DNA from: Affinibrenneria salicis
GTDB taxonomy: Bacteria > Pseudomonadota > Gammaproteobacteria > Enterobacterales > Enterobacteriaceae
DNA: 64,000 bases
Assembly (NCBI RefSeq): GCF_008710095.1
Contig: NZ_VYKJ01000008.1
Span: forward strand, 109,849-173,848
Direction of reading: 5' to 3'
The position numbers and the translations under genes were made by a program. Shown one piece after another: positions 63,441 to 64,000 of this stretch. Below the pieces are notes generated by a model that ran no database searches, was not told the origin of the DNA, and was given only the letters and a program-made list of their open reading frames with translations. Each line of letters begins with the position of its first letter. Position 1 is the first letter of the stretch.

Positions 63441-64000
63441 ATGGCAAAAGAGAAAAAGCGCGGTTTTTTTTCCTGGCTGGGTCTGGGACGTCAGCAGGAA
63501 GAAGAACAGCAACAACCGCAAACGGTTGAAGACGCAACCGTAGAGACCCCGTCCGACGCGACGCCGGAAGCCGCAGGCTCGCCGTCGTCATCCGCAGAGT
63601 CTACCGGGCAAGAGACCCGCAACGAAGCGGAGCCGCAGCCCGCCAGCTCGCCGCGTCCGGATCACACGTCCGTTGAAGCCGACGGCGTGAGGCCGGAGCC
63701 GAGCGCGCCAGACGCTGACGCGAACGGTGCCGGCGCGGAAACGGCCGACGAGCCGACGCCCGCGCCGCATGGGTCGACACACTCTGTCACAGAAGTCGTG
63801 GCGGAGGTAGTTGAAGAACGTATTGAATCTGAACAAGATAGCGTGGCAGCGTTTTCCGAAGCCGAAGCCGAAGCCGAAGCCGAAGCCGAAGCCGAAGCCG
63901 AAGCCGAAGCCGAAGCCGAAGCCGAAGCCGAAGCCGAAGCCGAAGCCGAAGCCGAAGCCGAAGCCGAAGCCGAAGCCGAAGCCGAAGCCGAAGCCGAAGC
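63441..64000 (+). CDS. ftsY: signal recognition particle receptor FtsY, N-terminal part (partial)
   Basis: The frame starts MAKEKKRGFFSWLGLGRQ, the basic amphipathic membrane-targeting start of enterobacterial FtsY, with GGCGAGGAG upstream. It then passes into the long acidic A domain. Residues from 140 on are an uninterrupted Glu-Ala repeat encoded by GAAGCC hexamers that continues past the window edge. The N and G (GTPase) domains lie outside. FtsY docks SRP-ribosome complexes to SecYEG. The position opposite rsmD confirms identity. The acidic A domain is variable in length in the family, but this perfect repeat is exceptional. Confidence 0.93.
   Translation, partial: MAKEKKRGFFSWLGLGRQQEEEQQQPQTVEDATVETPSDATPEAAGSPSSSAESTGQETRNEAEPQPASSPRPDHTSVEADGVRPEPSAPDADANGAGAETADEPTPAPHGSTHSVTEVVAEVVEERIESEQDSVAAFSEAEAEAEAEAEAEAEAEAEAEAEAEAEAEAEAEAEAEAEAEAEAEAE
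63858..64000 (+). repeat. perfect GAAGCC hexanucleotide microsatellite inside ftsY
   Basis: At least 23 uninterrupted GAAGCC copies run from 63858 to the last base of the window, with a further partial copy at the edge. Each copy encodes Glu-Ala, so loss or gain of units keeps the frame. The full length cannot be known from this window. Confidence 0.97.

Noticed and set aside
63858..64000. The ftsY repeat as a CRISPR or satellite array
   Set aside because: It is a simple hexamer without spacers and stays in frame within an ftsY coding sequence.

Overview
The window is a stretch of enterobacterial chromosome, most likely from a plant-associated member of the Pectobacteriaceae (Brenneria, Pectobacterium, Dickeya or a relative). 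The support is the conserved blocks ftsY/rsmD/yhhL/tusA/yhhQ/dcrB, yhhS/yhhT and yhjD/kdgK/yhjJ/dctA/hmsP/bcs, a cellulose operon of the BcsD-containing type, a 2-keto-3-deoxygluconate kinase, and several ERIC-type intergenic repeats. Genus is an inference. The sequence is GC-rich except for one AT-rich islet at about 27.2-29.4 kb. No tRNA, rRNA, IS transposase or CRISPR array was seen.

Region 1 (1-8164) is a pyrimidine catabolic cluster on the + strand: the end of an ABC permease, its periplasmic binding protein, a RutR-like regulator, PreT and PreA (dihydropyrimidine dehydrogenase), dihydropyrimidinase, and an M20 amidohydrolase that would release beta-alanine. A RutR-type operator and a 30-codon ORF that overlaps the preT start precede preT. 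Region 2 (8767-13793) holds an EamA-type exporter and an AraC-type regulator next to an APC permease and a class III aminotransferase. The same 22-bp motif lies upstream of the regulator and upstream of the permease. Region 3 (13794-17746) is btsT-yjiX-yjiA, with a textbook BtsR operator 292 bp upstream of btsT.

Region 4 (17779-27066) is a pentose cluster: a 4-epimerase divergent from a DeoR regulator, a ribose-type ABC importer, a UlaE-like 3-epimerase and a LyxK-like kinase. Together these enzymes would turn L-xylulose into D-xylulose 5-phosphate. The divergent control region carries tandem 20-bp repeats and two CRP-like sites. Region 5 (27.1-29.6 kb) is an AT-rich islet with an unrecognised small gene and an alpha/beta hydrolase.

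Region 6 (29621-42706, mostly - strand) is the cellulose operon, transcribed bcsR/O-like, bcsQ, bcsA, bcsB, bcsC, bcsD, bcsZ. Beside it is an hmsP gene that has lost its GGDEF and EAL domains. Region 7 (42987-51722) is dctA, yhjJ, kdgK, a small tautomerase, yhjD, yhhT and yhhS. Region 8 (52357-59524) is a partial myo-inositol cluster (iolA, iolB, iolR, a fused iolC, iolE) lying between yhhS and dcrB, which are adjacent in E. coli. Palindromes of the form GRAA-N6-TTYC recur in its control regions. Region 9 (59582-64000) is dcrB, yhhQ with a probable preQ1-I riboswitch, tusA, a DUF1820 gene, yhhL, rsmD and the 5' part of ftsY, which contains a long Glu-Ala hexanucleotide repeat that runs off the window.
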